Of a stretch of DNA of 64,000 nucleotides, positions 36,906 to 50,931 are shown in pieces. The position numbers were made by a program, and so were the translations under genes. Each line of letters opens with the position of its first letter. The first letter of the stretch is position 1. Under the pieces are notes generated by a model. That model was not told where the DNA came from. It made no database searches and was given only the letters and a program-made list of their open reading frames with translations. The stretch is from Hermodice carunculata (taxonomy: Eukaryota; Annelida; Polychaeta; Eunicida; Amphinomidae). The stretch lies in assembly GCA_964020975.1 (NCBI GenBank), contig CAXHWN010002376.1, forward strand, positions 1 to 64,000, written 5' to 3'.

Positions 36906-37365
36906 AGGCTACAGACTACAGTTGTGATTGGCTGGTTGCGCATCCCAACGGAGATAGTCCGTAATTGTGAAAATACGGTGTTTTCAGCATGCTGTAGCTT
37001 CTGTTTAAATAAAGTTAGCTAAGTCAGGTTTGCTGCATTGCAGAGTTGCTTCATTGGTGGTCATATTGATGCACTGTCTTCCAGGCCAGGTGGGAACTTT
37101 ATGGTGGGGAAGGACAATGATGTGACCCTGGCAAGAGCAGAGTTCATACACCTGTATAAAGCTGACATCCAGGTGTTGTTTCGTATTGCAATTATCACAA
37201 ATTAACGAGCTGGGAATTGTATGACAAAAATCCGTCCATACTTTTCTGACATTTTTATCTGTTAAATGCCGTTCACGGAATTTCAAAATACCAAAATGCT
37301 GATTTTTTAGACTGAAAAATGCTAATATGAAAAATAGAAGGATTTATAACTGTGGTCTGTGGCCT
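36906..37365 (+). mobile_element. A module copy 4
   Basis: 460 bp, same boundaries and flanks as copy 2. Confidence 0.9.
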
Positions 37366-39476
37366 ATTAGGGCTAACTCTGTATGTATTGGGACTCACAT
37401 GGTCATGTTGTTATTCTATTATCGTCCATCAAGCAAGTTAAAAATGGGAAGTCAGCACTTTTTGACAGCTGCCTGGACAATTTTGAGTGATCCTAACAAC
37501 GTTTACATGGATGGAGCATGCAAGATATGGTCCTGGGACTGTAGATCACAAGGCAAATGGTTCGGGCTATGGTATTGTGTACCTCAGGCCAGCTTATGAA
37601 AGGAGAAAAGAAGTTTTACACCCACAGATCGGCTGTGAATATCAAGTTTAACAGTCTCAATTTTCTAAAAATTCGTGAAGTAACACATTTATGTCACAAA
37701 TCATTGTGCATAGACATGTTGCACCTATCAGTGGAACCACACTGCATAAATAATAACAGGATTCGCTGCAAGACATTTAACAAGTGCACAGGCTATGCCT
37801 CCTTTGCTGACTGCTTGGTAGATAGATAGCTTCCATAGCCCTTTGTATTTAGCAATACCTCACAGGTACCACACAGGTAATCATATGTGTGTATGAGAAA
37901 TTAACAATGCTAATATGATATGAGTAAATTATGCTAATCCCATCGATATAAAACTTAGTGACCCTCTGTTTCAAACTTTTAATTTTGTGGCATTGTCATT
38001 GTAGGCCTACAGCCTCCATTCATATGCACAGCTGTTTATACAAAATCATGCCAAAGTGATTTTCGGCATACCAGAAAAAAATGCGCATTGTTTGTCAGTA
38101 GAGCTGTACAAATCTTAGGTAAAATGTAAATTTCTTTGTTTTTTGGTTTTGTTTTTGTTTCTCCCCCCCACCCCGCCCCACCCCCTTTTATTTTTATTAT
38201 TTTTTTTTGGGGGGGGGGGTTGACAAAAGCTTGTCATATATGTGTGTCATTTGACTGGGGTAAATCATTTAAAATCAGGCATGCTGACTTTGTTGAGCTG
38301 TTGAGTTCATCAGCATATTATTTTCACATAAATGAATCAATTTATATCCATGAATATGGATGACAGCACTTATGAACTGCAGATTTTATAACTTTCACCA
38401 AGCTAGTGTACATAGGTGGCAAAACATTTGAACCTCAACATACAACCACATATAATTATAAGAGTTTCAGAAAGTGAAATAAGGGGAAAAAAGTTAGCTT
38501 CCATTAAACACTTGCCTGAAAACACGTGCGCTTGATAATTGGATTGATAATTGCATGCTTATCAAATTTAAAATCAGAGCACTTGTGAATACAAATATGC
38601 ATTTATGATATTGGAGTAACTGTACAAACTTTTGTCATTTGCTTTCTAATATGTGAACATACACCAGAAACCATGTCAATAAACCACAACTTATACAGTC
38701 TACTGCAGAAAAAAAGGCATAGCACTATTGGTTTGTGGAAGCTGGATCACCCAACTACCCTCCTAATGTGCAAACAAAGGGTGCGTTAAAATTCCATAAT
38801 TTTAGTACCAAAAACATAATTTGCTGAATACTGCTACTCTAATCTGTGACCTACTGGTCTTAAACTGTGCACTTTGATGGGCTAATAATGTTTAAGCACC
38901 GAAACTGTTCCATTGTCTGCCATAATTCAGATTATATCAGGAAATTACTGCCATAATGACTGGTATTAGATGCTGACTTGGTGTAACTGATACTCCCCCC
39001 ATCCCCCATTAATGCCTCAGCAGTGATAGATGTCATATTTTTTGTAGACAAATGTTACGAATCTATCCATAAATAGTAAAAAAATCACCAATTTCACCTA
39101 AAAATTCATAAAATTTTAGCAATATATTCAAATTTGGGGTTAAAATTAAGGGGTGGGGCATTGTAATTTGATCTCTCATTGTAAGGGCAGGACATGCAGG
39201 CAAGTGATTATGGGTTTGCATCATAGCCCATTGAGTATTGTATTCATAGTGGACAGAAAAGAATTGATAGGATGCAATTATATAATTTTCCTCAAAATTT
39301 TAATTAATTATTTTATTTGTCATAAAAACTGATTTTTCAGATTTAAAGGTTGCTTGCGAAAAAGTTGATATTTTCTTTAATATTGAAGTTTGGTAAAGTT
39401 AATGCAAATCCTCTGCAGAAAACAAGTTGTGGCTTCAGTTAAACAAGTTTTAAAAATTTTGATAAGTCTATTAAAT
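37366..39476 (+). repeat. B module copy 4
   Basis: 2111 bp; one extra T before the G run is the only difference seen from copies 2 and 3. Confidence 0.95.
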
Positions 39477-39936
39477 AGGCTACAGACTACAGTTGTGATT
39501 GGCTGGTTGCGCATCCCAACGGAGATAGTCCGTAATTGTGAAAATACGGTGTTTTCAGCATGCTGTAGCTTCTGTTTAAATAAAGTTAGCTAAATCAGGT
39601 TTGCTGCATTGCAGAGTTGCTTCATTGGTGGTCATATTGATGCACTGTCTTCCAGGCCAGGTGGGGACTTTATGGTGGGGAAGGACAATGATGTGACCCT
39701 GGCAAGAGCAGAGTTCATACACCTGTATAAAGCTGACATCCAGGTGTTGTTTCGTATTGCAATTATCACAAATTAACGAGCTGGGAATTGTATGACAAAA
39801 ATCCGTCCATACTTTTCTGACATTTTTATCTGTTAAATGCCGTTCACGGAATTTCAAAATACCAAAATGCTGATTTTTTAGACTGAAAAATGCTAATATG
39901 AAAAATAGAAGGATTTATAACTGTGGTCTGTGGCCT
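39477..39936 (+). mobile_element. A module copy 5
   Basis: 460 bp. Private changes: GCTAAATCAGG for GCTAAGTCAGG and GGTGGGGAC for GGTGGGAAC. Confidence 0.9.
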
Positions 39937-42048
39937 ATTAGGGCTAACTCTGTATGTATTGGGACTCACATGGTCATGTTGTTATTCTATTATCGTCCAT
40001 CAAGCAAGTTAAAAATGGGAAGTCAGCACTTTTTGACAGCTGCCTGGACAATTTTGAGTGATCCTAACAACGTTTACATGGATGGAGCATGCAAGATATG
40101 GTCCTGGGACTGTAGATCACAAGGCAAATGGTTCGGGCTATGGTATTGTGTACCTCAGGCCAGCTTATGAAAGGAGAAAAGAAGTTTTACACCCACAGAT
40201 CGGCTGTGAATATCAAGTTTAACAGTCTCAATTTTCTAAAAATTCGTGAAGTAACACATTTATGTCACAAATCATTGTGCATAGACATGTTGCACCTATC
40301 AGTGGAACCACACTGCATAAATAATAACAGGATTCGCTGCAAGACATTTAACAAGTGCACAGGCTATGCCTCCTTTGCTGACTGCTTGGTAGATAGATAG
40401 CTTCCATAGCCCTTTGTATTTAGCAATACCTCACAGGTACCACACAGGTAATCATATGTGTGTATGAGAAATTAACAATGCTAATATGATATGAGTAAAT
40501 TATGCTAATCCCATCGATATAAAACTTAGTGACCCTCTGTTTCAAACTTTTAATTTTGTGGCATTGTCATTGTAGGCCTACAGCCTCCATTCATATGCAC
40601 AGCTGTTTATACAAAATCATGCCAAAGTGATTTTCGGCATACCAGAAAAAAATGCGCATTGTTTGTCAGTAGAGCTGTACAAATCTTAGGTAAAATGTAA
40701 ATTTCTTTGTTTTTTGGTTTTGTTTTTGTTTCTCCCCCCCCACCCCGCCCCACCCCCTTTTATTTTTATTATTTTTTTTGGGGGGGGGGGGTTGACAAAA
40801 GCTTGTCATATATGTGTGTCATTTGACTGGGGTAAATCATTTAAAATCAGGCATGCTGACTTTGTTGAGCTGTTGAGTTCATCAGCATATTATTTTCACA
40901 TAAATGAATCAATTTATATCCATGAATATGGATGACAGCACTTATGAACTGCAGATTTTATAACTTTCACCAAGATAGTGTACATAGGTGGCAAAACATT
41001 TGAACCTCAACATACAACCACATATAATTATAAGAGTTTCAGAAAGTGAAATAAGGGGAAAAAAGTTAGCTTCCATTAAACACTTGCCTGAAAACACGTG
41101 CGCTTGATAATTGGATTGATAATTGCATGCTTATCAAATTTAAAATCAGAGCACTTGTGAATACAAATATGCATTTATGATATTGGAGTAACTGTACAAA
41201 CTTTTGTCATTTGCTTTCTAATATGTGAACATACACCAGAAACCATGTCAATAAACCACAACTTATACAGTCTACTGCAGAAAAAAAGGCATAGCACTAT
41301 TGGTTTGTGGAAGCTGGATCACCCAACTACCCTCCTAATGTGCAAACAAAGGGTGCGTTAAAATTCCATAATTTTAGTACCAAAAACATAATTTGCTGAA
41401 TACTGCTACTCTAATCTGTGACCTACTGGTCTTAAACTGTGCACTTTGATGGGCTAATAATGTTTAAGCACCGAAACTGTTCCATTGTCTGCCATAATTC
41501 AGATTATATCAGGAAATTACTGCCATAATGACTGGTATTAGATGCTGACTTGGTGTAACTGATACTCCCCCCATCCCCCATTAATGCCTCAGCAGTGATA
41601 GATGTCATATTTTTTGTAGACAAATGTTACGAATCTATCCATAAATAGTAAAAAAATCACCAATTTCACCTAAAAATTCATAAAATTTTAGCAATATATT
41701 CAAATTTGGGGTTAAAATTAAGGGGTGGGGCATTGTAATTTGATCTCTCATTGTAAGGGCAGGACATGCAGGCAAGTGATTATGGGTTTGCATCATAGCC
41801 CATTGAGTATTGTATTCATAGTGGACAGAAAAGAATTGATAGGATGCAATTATATAATTTTCCTCAAAATTTTAATTAATTATTTTATTTGTCATAAAAA
41901 CTGATTTTTCAGATTTAAAGGTTGCTTGCGAAAAAGTTGATATTTTCTTTAATATTGAAGTTTGGTAAAGTTAATGCAAATCCTCTGCAGAAAACAAGTT
42001 GTGGCTTCAGTTAAACAAGTTTTAAAAATTTTGATAAGTCTATTAAAT
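39937..42048 (+). repeat. B module copy 5
   Basis: 2112 bp. Private change CCAAGATAGTG for CCAAGCTAGTG; 12 G in the G run. Last copy with the T-type TATTGTATTCAT site. Confidence 0.95.
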
Positions 42049-42508
42049 AGGCTACAGACTACAGTTGTGATTGGCTGGTTGCGCATCCCAACGGAGATAG
42101 TCCGTAATTGTGAAAATACGGTGTTTTCAGCATGCTGTAGCTTCTGTTTAAATAAAGTTAGCTAAGTCAGGTTTGCTGCATTGCAGAGTTGCTTCATTGG
42201 TGGTCATATTGATGCACTGTCTTCCAGGCCAGGTGGGAACTTTATGGTGGGGAAGGACAATGATGTGACCCTGGCAAGAGCAGAGTTCATACACCTGTAT
42301 AAAGCTGACATCCAGGTGTTGTTTCGTATTGCAATTATCACAAATTAACGAGCTGGGAATTGTATGACAAAAATCCGTCCATACTTTTCTGACATTTTTA
42401 TCTGTTAAATGCCGTTCACGGAATTTCAAAATACCAAAATGCTGATTTTTTAGACTGAAAAATGCTAATATGAAAAATAGAAGGATTTATAACTGTGGTC
42501 TGTGGCCT
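42049..42508 (+). mobile_element. A module copy 6
   Basis: 460 bp. Last A before four consecutive A-less B-B junctions. Confidence 0.9.
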
Positions 42509-44614
42509 ATTAGGGCTAACTCTGTATGTATTGGGACTCACATGGTCATGTTGTTATTCTATTATCGTCCATCAAGCAAGTTAAAAATGGGAAGTCAGCA
42601 CTTTTTGACAGCTGCCTGGACAATTTTGAGTGATCCTAACAACGTTTACATGGATGGAGCATGCAAGATATGGTCCTGGGACTGTAGATCACAAGGCAAA
42701 TGGTTCGGGCTATGGTATTGTGTACCTCAGGCCAGCTTATGAAAGGAGAAAAGAAGTTTTACACCCACAGATCGGCTGTGAATATCAAGTTTAACAGTCT
42801 CAATTTTCTAAAAATTCGTGAAGTAACACATTTATGTCACAAATCATTGTGCATAGACATGTTGCACCTATCAGTGGAACCACACTGCATAAATAATAAC
42901 AGGATTCGCTGCAAGACATTTAACAAGTGCACAGGCTATGCCTCCTTTGCTGACTGCTTGGTAGATAGATAGCTTCCATAGCCCTTTGTATTTAGCAATA
43001 CCTCACAGGTACCACACAGGTAATCATATGTGTGTATGAGAAATTAACAATGCTAATATGATATGAGTAAATTATGCTAATCCCATCGATATAAAACTTA
43101 GTGACCCTCTGTTTCAAACTTTTAATTTTGTGGCATTGTCATTGTAGGCCTACAGCCTCCATTCATATGCACAGCTGTTTATACAAAATCATGCCAAAGT
43201 GATTTTCGGCATACCAGAAAAAAATGCGCATTGTTTGTCAGTAGAGCTGTACAAATCTTAGGTAAAATGTAAATTTCTTTGTTTTTTGGTTTTGTTTTTG
43301 TTTCTCCCCCCCCACCCCGCCCCACCCCCTTTTATTTTTATTATTTTTTTTTTGGGGGGGGGGGTTGACAAAAGCTTGTCATATATGTGTGTCATTTGAC
43401 TGGGGTAAATCATTTAAAATCAGGCATGCTGACTTTGTTGAGCTGTTGAGTTCATCAGCATATTATTTTCACATAAATGAATCAATTTATATCCATGAAT
43501 ATGGATGACAGCACTTATGAACTGCAGATTTTATAACTTTCACCAAGCTAGTGTACATAGGTGGCAAAACATTTGAACCTCAACATACAACCACATATAA
43601 TTATAAGAGTTTCAGAAAGTGAAATAAGGGGAAAAAAGTTAGCTTCCATTAAACACTTGCCTGAAAACACGTGCGCTTGATAATTGGATTGATAATTGCA
43701 TGCTTATCAAATTTAAAATCAGAGCACTTGTGAATACAAGTATGCATTTATGATATTGGAGTAACTGTACAAACTTTTGTCATTTGCTTTCTAATATGTG
43801 AACATACACCAGAAACCATGTCAATAAACCACAACTTATACATTCTACTGCAGAAAAAAAGGCATAGCACTATTGGTTTGTGGAAGCTGGATCACCCAAC
43901 TACCCTCCTAATGTGCAAACAAAGGGTGCGTTAAAATTCCATAATTTTAGTACCAAAAACATAATTTGCTGAATACTGCTACTCTAATCTGTGACCTACT
44001 GGTCTTAAACTGTGCACTTTGATGGGCTAATAATGTTTAAGCACCGAAACTGTTCCATTGTCTGCCATAATTCAGATTATATCAGGAAATTACTGCCATA
44101 ATGACTGGTATTAGATGCTGACTTGGTGTAACTGATACTCCCCCCATCCCCCATTAATGCCTCAGCAGTGATAGATGTCATATTTTTTGTAGACAAATGT
44201 TACGAATCTATCCATAAATAGTAAAAAAATCACCAATTTCACCTAAAAATTCATAAAATTTTAGCAATATATTCAAATTTGGGGTTAAAATTAAGGGGTG
44301 GGGCATTGTAATTTGATCTCTCATTGTAAGGGCAGGACATGCAGACAAGTGATTATGGGTTTGCATCATAGCCCATTGAGTATCGTATTCATAGTGGACA
44401 GAAAAGAATTGATAGGATGCAATTATATAATTTTCCTCAAAATTTTAATTAATTATTTTATTTGTCATAAAAACTGATTTTTCAGATTTAAAGGTTGCTT
44501 GCGAAAAAGTTGATATTTTCTTTAATATTGAAGTTTGGTAAAGTTAATGCAAATCCTCTGCAGAAAACAAGTTGTGGCTTCAGTTAAACAAGTTTTAAAA
44601 ATTTTGATAAGTCT
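42509..44614 (+). repeat. B module copy 6
   Basis: First copy with the C-type TATCGTATTCAT site; private GCAGACAAGTG; carries CATTCTAC where most copies have CAGTCTAC. Its right junction lacks A and reads GTCTACTAGGGC, one base from the other empty junctions. Confidence 0.95.
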
Positions 44615-46721
44615 ACTAGGGCTAACTCTGTATGTATTGGGACTCACATGGTCATGTTGTTATTCTATTATCGTCCATCAAGCAAGTTAAAAATGGGAAG
44701 TCAGCACTTTTTGACAGCTGCCTGGACAATTTTGAGTGATCCTAACAACGTTTACATGGATGGAGCATGCAAGATATGGTCCTGGGACTGTAGATCACAA
44801 GGCAAATGGTTCGGGCTATGGTATTGTGTACCTCAGGCCAGCTTATGAAAGGAGAAAAGAAGTTTTACACCCACAGATCGGCTGTGAATATCAAGTTTAA
44901 CAGTCTCAATTTTCTAAAAATTCGTGAAGTAACACATTTATGTCACAAATCATTGTGCATAGACATGTTGCACCTATCAGTGGAACCACACTGCATAAAT
45001 AATAACAGGATTCGCTGCAAGACATTTAACAAGTGCACAGGCTATGCCTCCTTTGCTGACTGCTTGGTAGATAGATAGCTTCCATAGCCCTTTGTATTTA
45101 GCAATACCTCACAGGTACCACACAGGTAATCATATGTGTGTATGAGAAATTAACAATGCTAATATGATATGAGTAAATTATGCTAATCCCATCGATATAA
45201 AACTTAGTGACCCTCTGTTTCAAACTTTTAATTTTGTGGCATTGTCATTGTAGGCCTACAGCCTCCATTCATATGCACAGCTGTTTATACAAAATCATGC
45301 CAAAGTGATTTTCGGCATACCAGAAAAAAATGCGCATTGTTTGTCAGTAGAGCTGTACAAATCTTAGGTAAAATGTAAATTTCTTTGTTTTTTGGTTTTG
45401 TTTTGTTTCTCCCCCCCCCCCACCCCGCCCCACCCCCTTTTATTTGTATTATTTTTTTGGGGGGGGGGGGTTGACAAAAGCTTGTCATATATGTGTGTCA
45501 TTTGACTGGGGTAAATCATTTAAAATCAGGCATGCTGACTTTGTTGAGCTGTTGAGTTCATCAGCATATTATTTTCACATAAATGAATCAATTTATATCC
45601 ATGAATATGGATGACAGCACTTATGAACTGCAGATTTTATAACTTTCACCAAGCTAGTGTACATAGGTGGCAAAACATTTGAACCTCAACATACAACCAC
45701 ATATAATTATAAGAGTTTCAGAAAGTGAAATAAGGGGAAAAAAGTTAGCTTCCATTAAACACTTGCCTGAAAACACGTGCGCTTGATAATTGGATTGATA
45801 ATTGCATGCTTATCAAATTTAAAATCAGAGCACTTGCGAATACAAATATGCATTTATGATTGTGGAGTAACTGTACAAACTTTTGTCATTTGCTTTCTAA
45901 TATGTGAACATACACCAGAAACCATGTCAATAAACCACAACTTATACAGTCTACTGCAGAAAAAAAGGCATAGCACTATTGGTTTGTGGAAGCTGGATCA
46001 CCCAACTACCCTCCTAATGTGCAAACAAAGGGTGCGTTAAAATTCCATAATTTTAGTACCAAAAAACATAATTTGCTGAATACTGCTACTCTAATCTGTG
46101 ACCTACTGGTCTTAAACTGTGCACTTTGATGGGCTAATAATGTTTAAGCACCGAAACTGTTCCATTGTCTGCCATAATTCAGATTATATCAGGAAATTAC
46201 TGCCATAATGACTGGTATTAGATGCTGACTTGGTGTAACTGATACTCCCCCCATCCCCCATTAATGCCTCAGCAGTGATAGATGTCATATTTTTTGTAGA
46301 CAAATGTTACGAATCTATCCATAAATAGTAAAAAAATCACCAATTTCACCTAAAAATTCATAAAATTTTAGCAATATATTCAAATTTGGGGTTAAAATTA
46401 AGGGGTGGGGCATTGTAATTTGATCTCTCATTGTAAGGGCAGGACATGCAGGCAAGTGATTATGGGTTTGCATCATAGCCCATTGAGTATCGTATTCATA
46501 GTGGACAGAAAAGAATTGATAGGATGCAATTATATAATTTTCCTCAAAATTTTAATTAATTATTTTATTTGTCATAAAAACTGATTTTTCAGATTTAAAG
46601 GTTGCTTGCGAAAAAGTTGATATTTTCTTTAATATTGAAGTTTGGTAAAGTTAATGCAAATCCTCTGCAGAAAACAAGTTGTGGCTTCAGTTAAACAAGT
46701 TTTAAAAATTTTGATAAGTCT
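44615..46721 (+). repeat. B module copy 7, no A on either side
   Basis: 2107 bp. Private CTTGCGAATAC and TGATTGTGGAG. From this copy on, CCAAAAAACATAAT has six A. Right junction GTCTATTAGGGC, without A. Confidence 0.95.
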
Positions 46722-48825
46722 ATTAGGGCTAACTCTGTATGTATTGGGACTCACATGGTCATGTTGTTATTCTATTATCGTCCATCAAGCAAGTTAAAAA
46801 TGGGAAGTCAGCACTTTTTGACAGCTGCCTGGACAATTTTGAGTGATCCTAACAACGTTTACATGGATGGAGCATGCAAGATATGGTCCTGGGACTGTAG
46901 ATCACAAGGCAAATGGTTCGGGCTATGGTATTGTGTACCTCAGGCCAGCTTATGAAAGGAGAAAAGAAGTTTTACACCCACAGATCGGCTGTGAATATCA
47001 AGTTTAACAGTCTCAATTTTCTAAAAATTCGTGAAGTAACACATTTATGTCACAAATCATTGTGCATAGACATGTTGCACCTATCAGTGGAACCACACTG
47101 CATAAATAATAACAGGATTCGCTGCAAGACATTTAACAAGTGCACAGGCTATGCCTCCTTTGCTGACTGCTTGGTAGATAGATAGCTTCCATAGCCCTTT
47201 GTATTTAGCAATACCTCACAGGTACCACACAGGTAATCATATGTGTGTATGAGAAATTAACAATGCTAATATGATATGAGTAAATTATGCTAATCCCATC
47301 GATATAAAACTTAGTGACCCTCTGTTTCAAACTTTTAATTTTGTGGCATTGTCATTGTAGGCCTACAGCCTCCATTCATATGCACAGCTGTTTATACAAA
47401 ATCATGCCAAAGTGATTTTCGGCATACCAGAAAAAATGCGCATTGTTTGTCAGTAGAGCTGTACAAATCTTAGGTAAAATGTAAATTTCTTTGTTTTTTT
47501 GGTTTTGTTTTTGTTTCTCCCCCCCACCCCGCCCCACCCCCTTTTATTTTTATTATTTTTGGGGGGGGGGGGGGTTGACAAAAGCTTGTCATATATGTGT
47601 GTCATTTGACTGGGGTAAATCATTTAAAATCAGGCATGCTGACTTTGTTGAGCTGTTGAGTTCATCAGCATATTATTTTCACATAAATGAATCAATTTAT
47701 ATCCATGAATATGGATGACAGCACTTATGAACTGCAGATTTTATAACTTTCACCAAGCTAGTGTACATAGGTGGCAAAACATTTGAACCTCAACATACAA
47801 CCACATATAATTATAAGAGTTTCAGAGAGTGAAATAAGGGGAAAAAAGTTAGCTTCCATTAAACACTTGCCTGAAAACACGTGCGCTTGATAATTGGATT
47901 GATAATTGCATGCTTATCAAATTTAAAATCAGAGCACTTGTGAATACAAATATGCATTTATGATATTGGAGTAACTGTACAAACTTTTGTCATTTGCTTT
48001 CTAATATGTGAACATACACCAGAAACCATGTCAATAAACCACAACTTATACATTCTACTGCAGAAAAAAAGGCATAGCACTATTGGTTTGTGGAAGCTGG
48101 ATCACCCAACTACCCTCCTAATGTGCAAACAAAGGGTGCGTTAAAATTCCATAATTTTAGTACCAAAAAACATAATTTGTTGAATACTGCTACTCTAATC
48201 TGTGACCTACTGGTCTTAAACTGTGCACTTTGATGGGCTAATAATGTTTAAGCACCGAAACTGTTCCATTGTCTGCCATAATTCAGATTATATCAGGAAA
48301 TTACTGCCATAATGACTGGTATTAGATGCTGACTTGGTGTAACTGATACTCCCCCCATCCCCCATTAATGCCTCAGCAGTGATAGATGTCATATTTTTTG
48401 TAGACAAATGTTACGAATCTATCCATAAATAGTAAAAAAATCACCAATTTCACCTAAAAATTCATAAAATTTTAGCAATATATTCAAATTTGGGGTTAAA
48501 ATTAAGGGGTGGGGCATTGTAATTTGATCTCTCATTGTAAGGGCAGGACATGCAGGCAAGTGATTATGGGTTTGCATCATAGCCCATTGAGTATCGTATT
48601 CATAGTGGACAGAAAAGAATTGATAGGATGCAATTATATAATTTTCCTCAAAATTTTAATTAATTATTTTATTTGTCATAAAAACTGATTTTTCAGATTT
48701 AAAGGTTGCTTGCGAAAAAGTTGATATTTTCTTTAATATTGAAGTTTGGTAAAGTTAATGCAAATCCTCTGCAGAAAACAAGTTGTGGCTTCAGTTAAAC
48801 AAGTTTTAAAAATTTTGATAAGTCT
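46722..48825 (+). repeat. B module copy 8, no A on either side
   Basis: 2104 bp. CATTCTAC and TTTGTTGAAT variants; private CAGAGAGTG; 14 G in the G run. Right junction without A. Confidence 0.95.
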
Positions 48826-50931
48826 ATTAGGGCTAACTCCGTATGTATTGGGACTCACATGGTCATGTTGTTATTCTATTATCGTCCATCAAGCAAGTTA
48901 AAAATGGGAAGTCAGCACTTTTTGACAGCTGCCTGGACAATTTTGAGTGATCCTAACAACGTTTACATGGATGGAGCATGCAAGATATGGTCCTGGGACT
49001 GTAGATCACAAGGCAAATGGTTCGGGCTATGGTATTGTGTACCTCAGGCCAGCTTATGAAAGGAGAAAAGAAGTTTTACACCCACAGATCGGCTGTGAAT
49101 ATCAAGTTTAACAGTCTCAATTTTCTAAAAATTCGTGAAGTAACACATTTATGTCACAAATCATTGTGCATAGACATGTTGCACCTATCAGTGGAACCAC
49201 ACTGCATAAATAATAACAGGATTTGCTGCAAGACATTTAACAAGTGCACAGGCTATGCCTCCTTTGCTGACTGCTTGGTAGATAGATAGCTTCCATAGCC
49301 CTTTGTATTTAGCAATACCTCACAGGTACCACACAGGTAATCATATGTGTGTATGAGAAATTAACAATGCTAATATGATATGAGTAAATTATGCTAATCC
49401 CATCGATATAAAACTTAGTGACCCTCTGTTTCAAACTTTTAATTTTGTGGCATTGTCATTGTAGGCCTACAGCCTCCATTCATATGCACAGCTGTTTATA
49501 CAAAATCATGCCAAAGTGATTTTCGGCATACCAGAAAAAAATGCGCATTGTTTGTCAGTAGAGCTGTACAAATCTTAGGTAAAATGTAAATTTCTTTGTT
49601 TTTTGGTTTTGTTTTTGTTTCTCCCCCCCCACCCCGCCCCACCCCCTTTTATTTTTATTATTTTTTGGGGGGGGGGGGGGTTGACAAAAGCTTGTCATAT
49701 ATGTGTGTCATTTGACTGGGGTAAATCATTTAAAATCAGGCATGCTGACTTTGTTGAGCTGTTGAGTTCATCAGCATATTATTTTCACATAAATGAATCA
49801 ATTTATATCCATGAATATGGATGACAGCACTTATGAACTGCAGATTTTATAACTTTCACCAAGCTAGTGTACATAGGTGGCAAAACATTTGAACCTCAAC
49901 ATACAACCACATATAATTATAAGAGTTTCAGAAAGTGAAATAAGGGGAAAAAAGTTAGCTTCCATTAAACACTTGCCTGAAAACACGTGCGCCTGATAAT
50001 TGGATTGATAATTGCATGCTTATCAAATTTAAAATCAGAGCACTTGTGAATACAAATATGCATTTATGATATTGGAGTAACTGTACAAACTTTTGTCATT
50101 TGCTTTCTAATATGTGAACATACACCAGAAACCATGTCAATAAACCACAACTTATACATTCTACTGCAGAAAAAAAGGCATAGCACTATTGGTTTGTGGA
50201 AGCTGGATCACCCAACTACCCTCCTAATGTGCAAACAAAGGGTGCGTTAAAATTCCATAATTTTAGTACCAAAAAACATAATTTGCTGAATACTGCTACT
50301 CTAATCTGTGACCTACTGGTCTTAAACTGTGCACTTTGATGGGCTAATAATGTTTAAGCACCGAAACTGTTCCATTGTCTGCCATAATTCAGATTATATC
50401 AGGAAATTACTGCCATAATGACTGGTATTAGATGCTGACTTGGTGTAACTGATACTCCCCCCATCCCCCATTAATGCCTCAGCAGTGATAGATGTCATAT
50501 TTTTTGTAGACAAATGTTACGAATCTATCCATAAATAGTAAAAAAATCACCAATTTCACCTAAAAATTCATAAAATTTTAGCAATATATTCAAATTTGGG
50601 GTTAAAATTAAGGGGTGGGGCATTGTAATTTGATCTCTCATTGTAAGGGCAGGACATGCAGGCAAGTGATTATGGGTTTGCATCATAGCCCATTGAGTAT
50701 CGTATTCATAATGGACAGAAAAGAATTGATAGGATGCAATTATATAATTTTCCTCAAAATTTTAATTAATTATTTTATTTGTCATAAAAACTGATTTTTC
50801 AGATTTAAAGGTTGCTTGCGAAAAAGTTGATATTTTCTTTAATATTGAAGTTTGGTAAAGTTAATGCAAATCCTCTGCAGAAAACAAGTTGTGGCTTCAG
50901 TTAAACAAGTTTTAAAAATTTTGATAAGTCT
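48826..50931 (+). repeat. B module copy 9, no A on either side
   Basis: 2106 bp. CATTCTAC and GCGCCTGAT variants; private AACTCCGTATG, GATTTGCTGC and CATAATGGAC; 14 G in the G run. Right junction without A. Confidence 0.95.
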
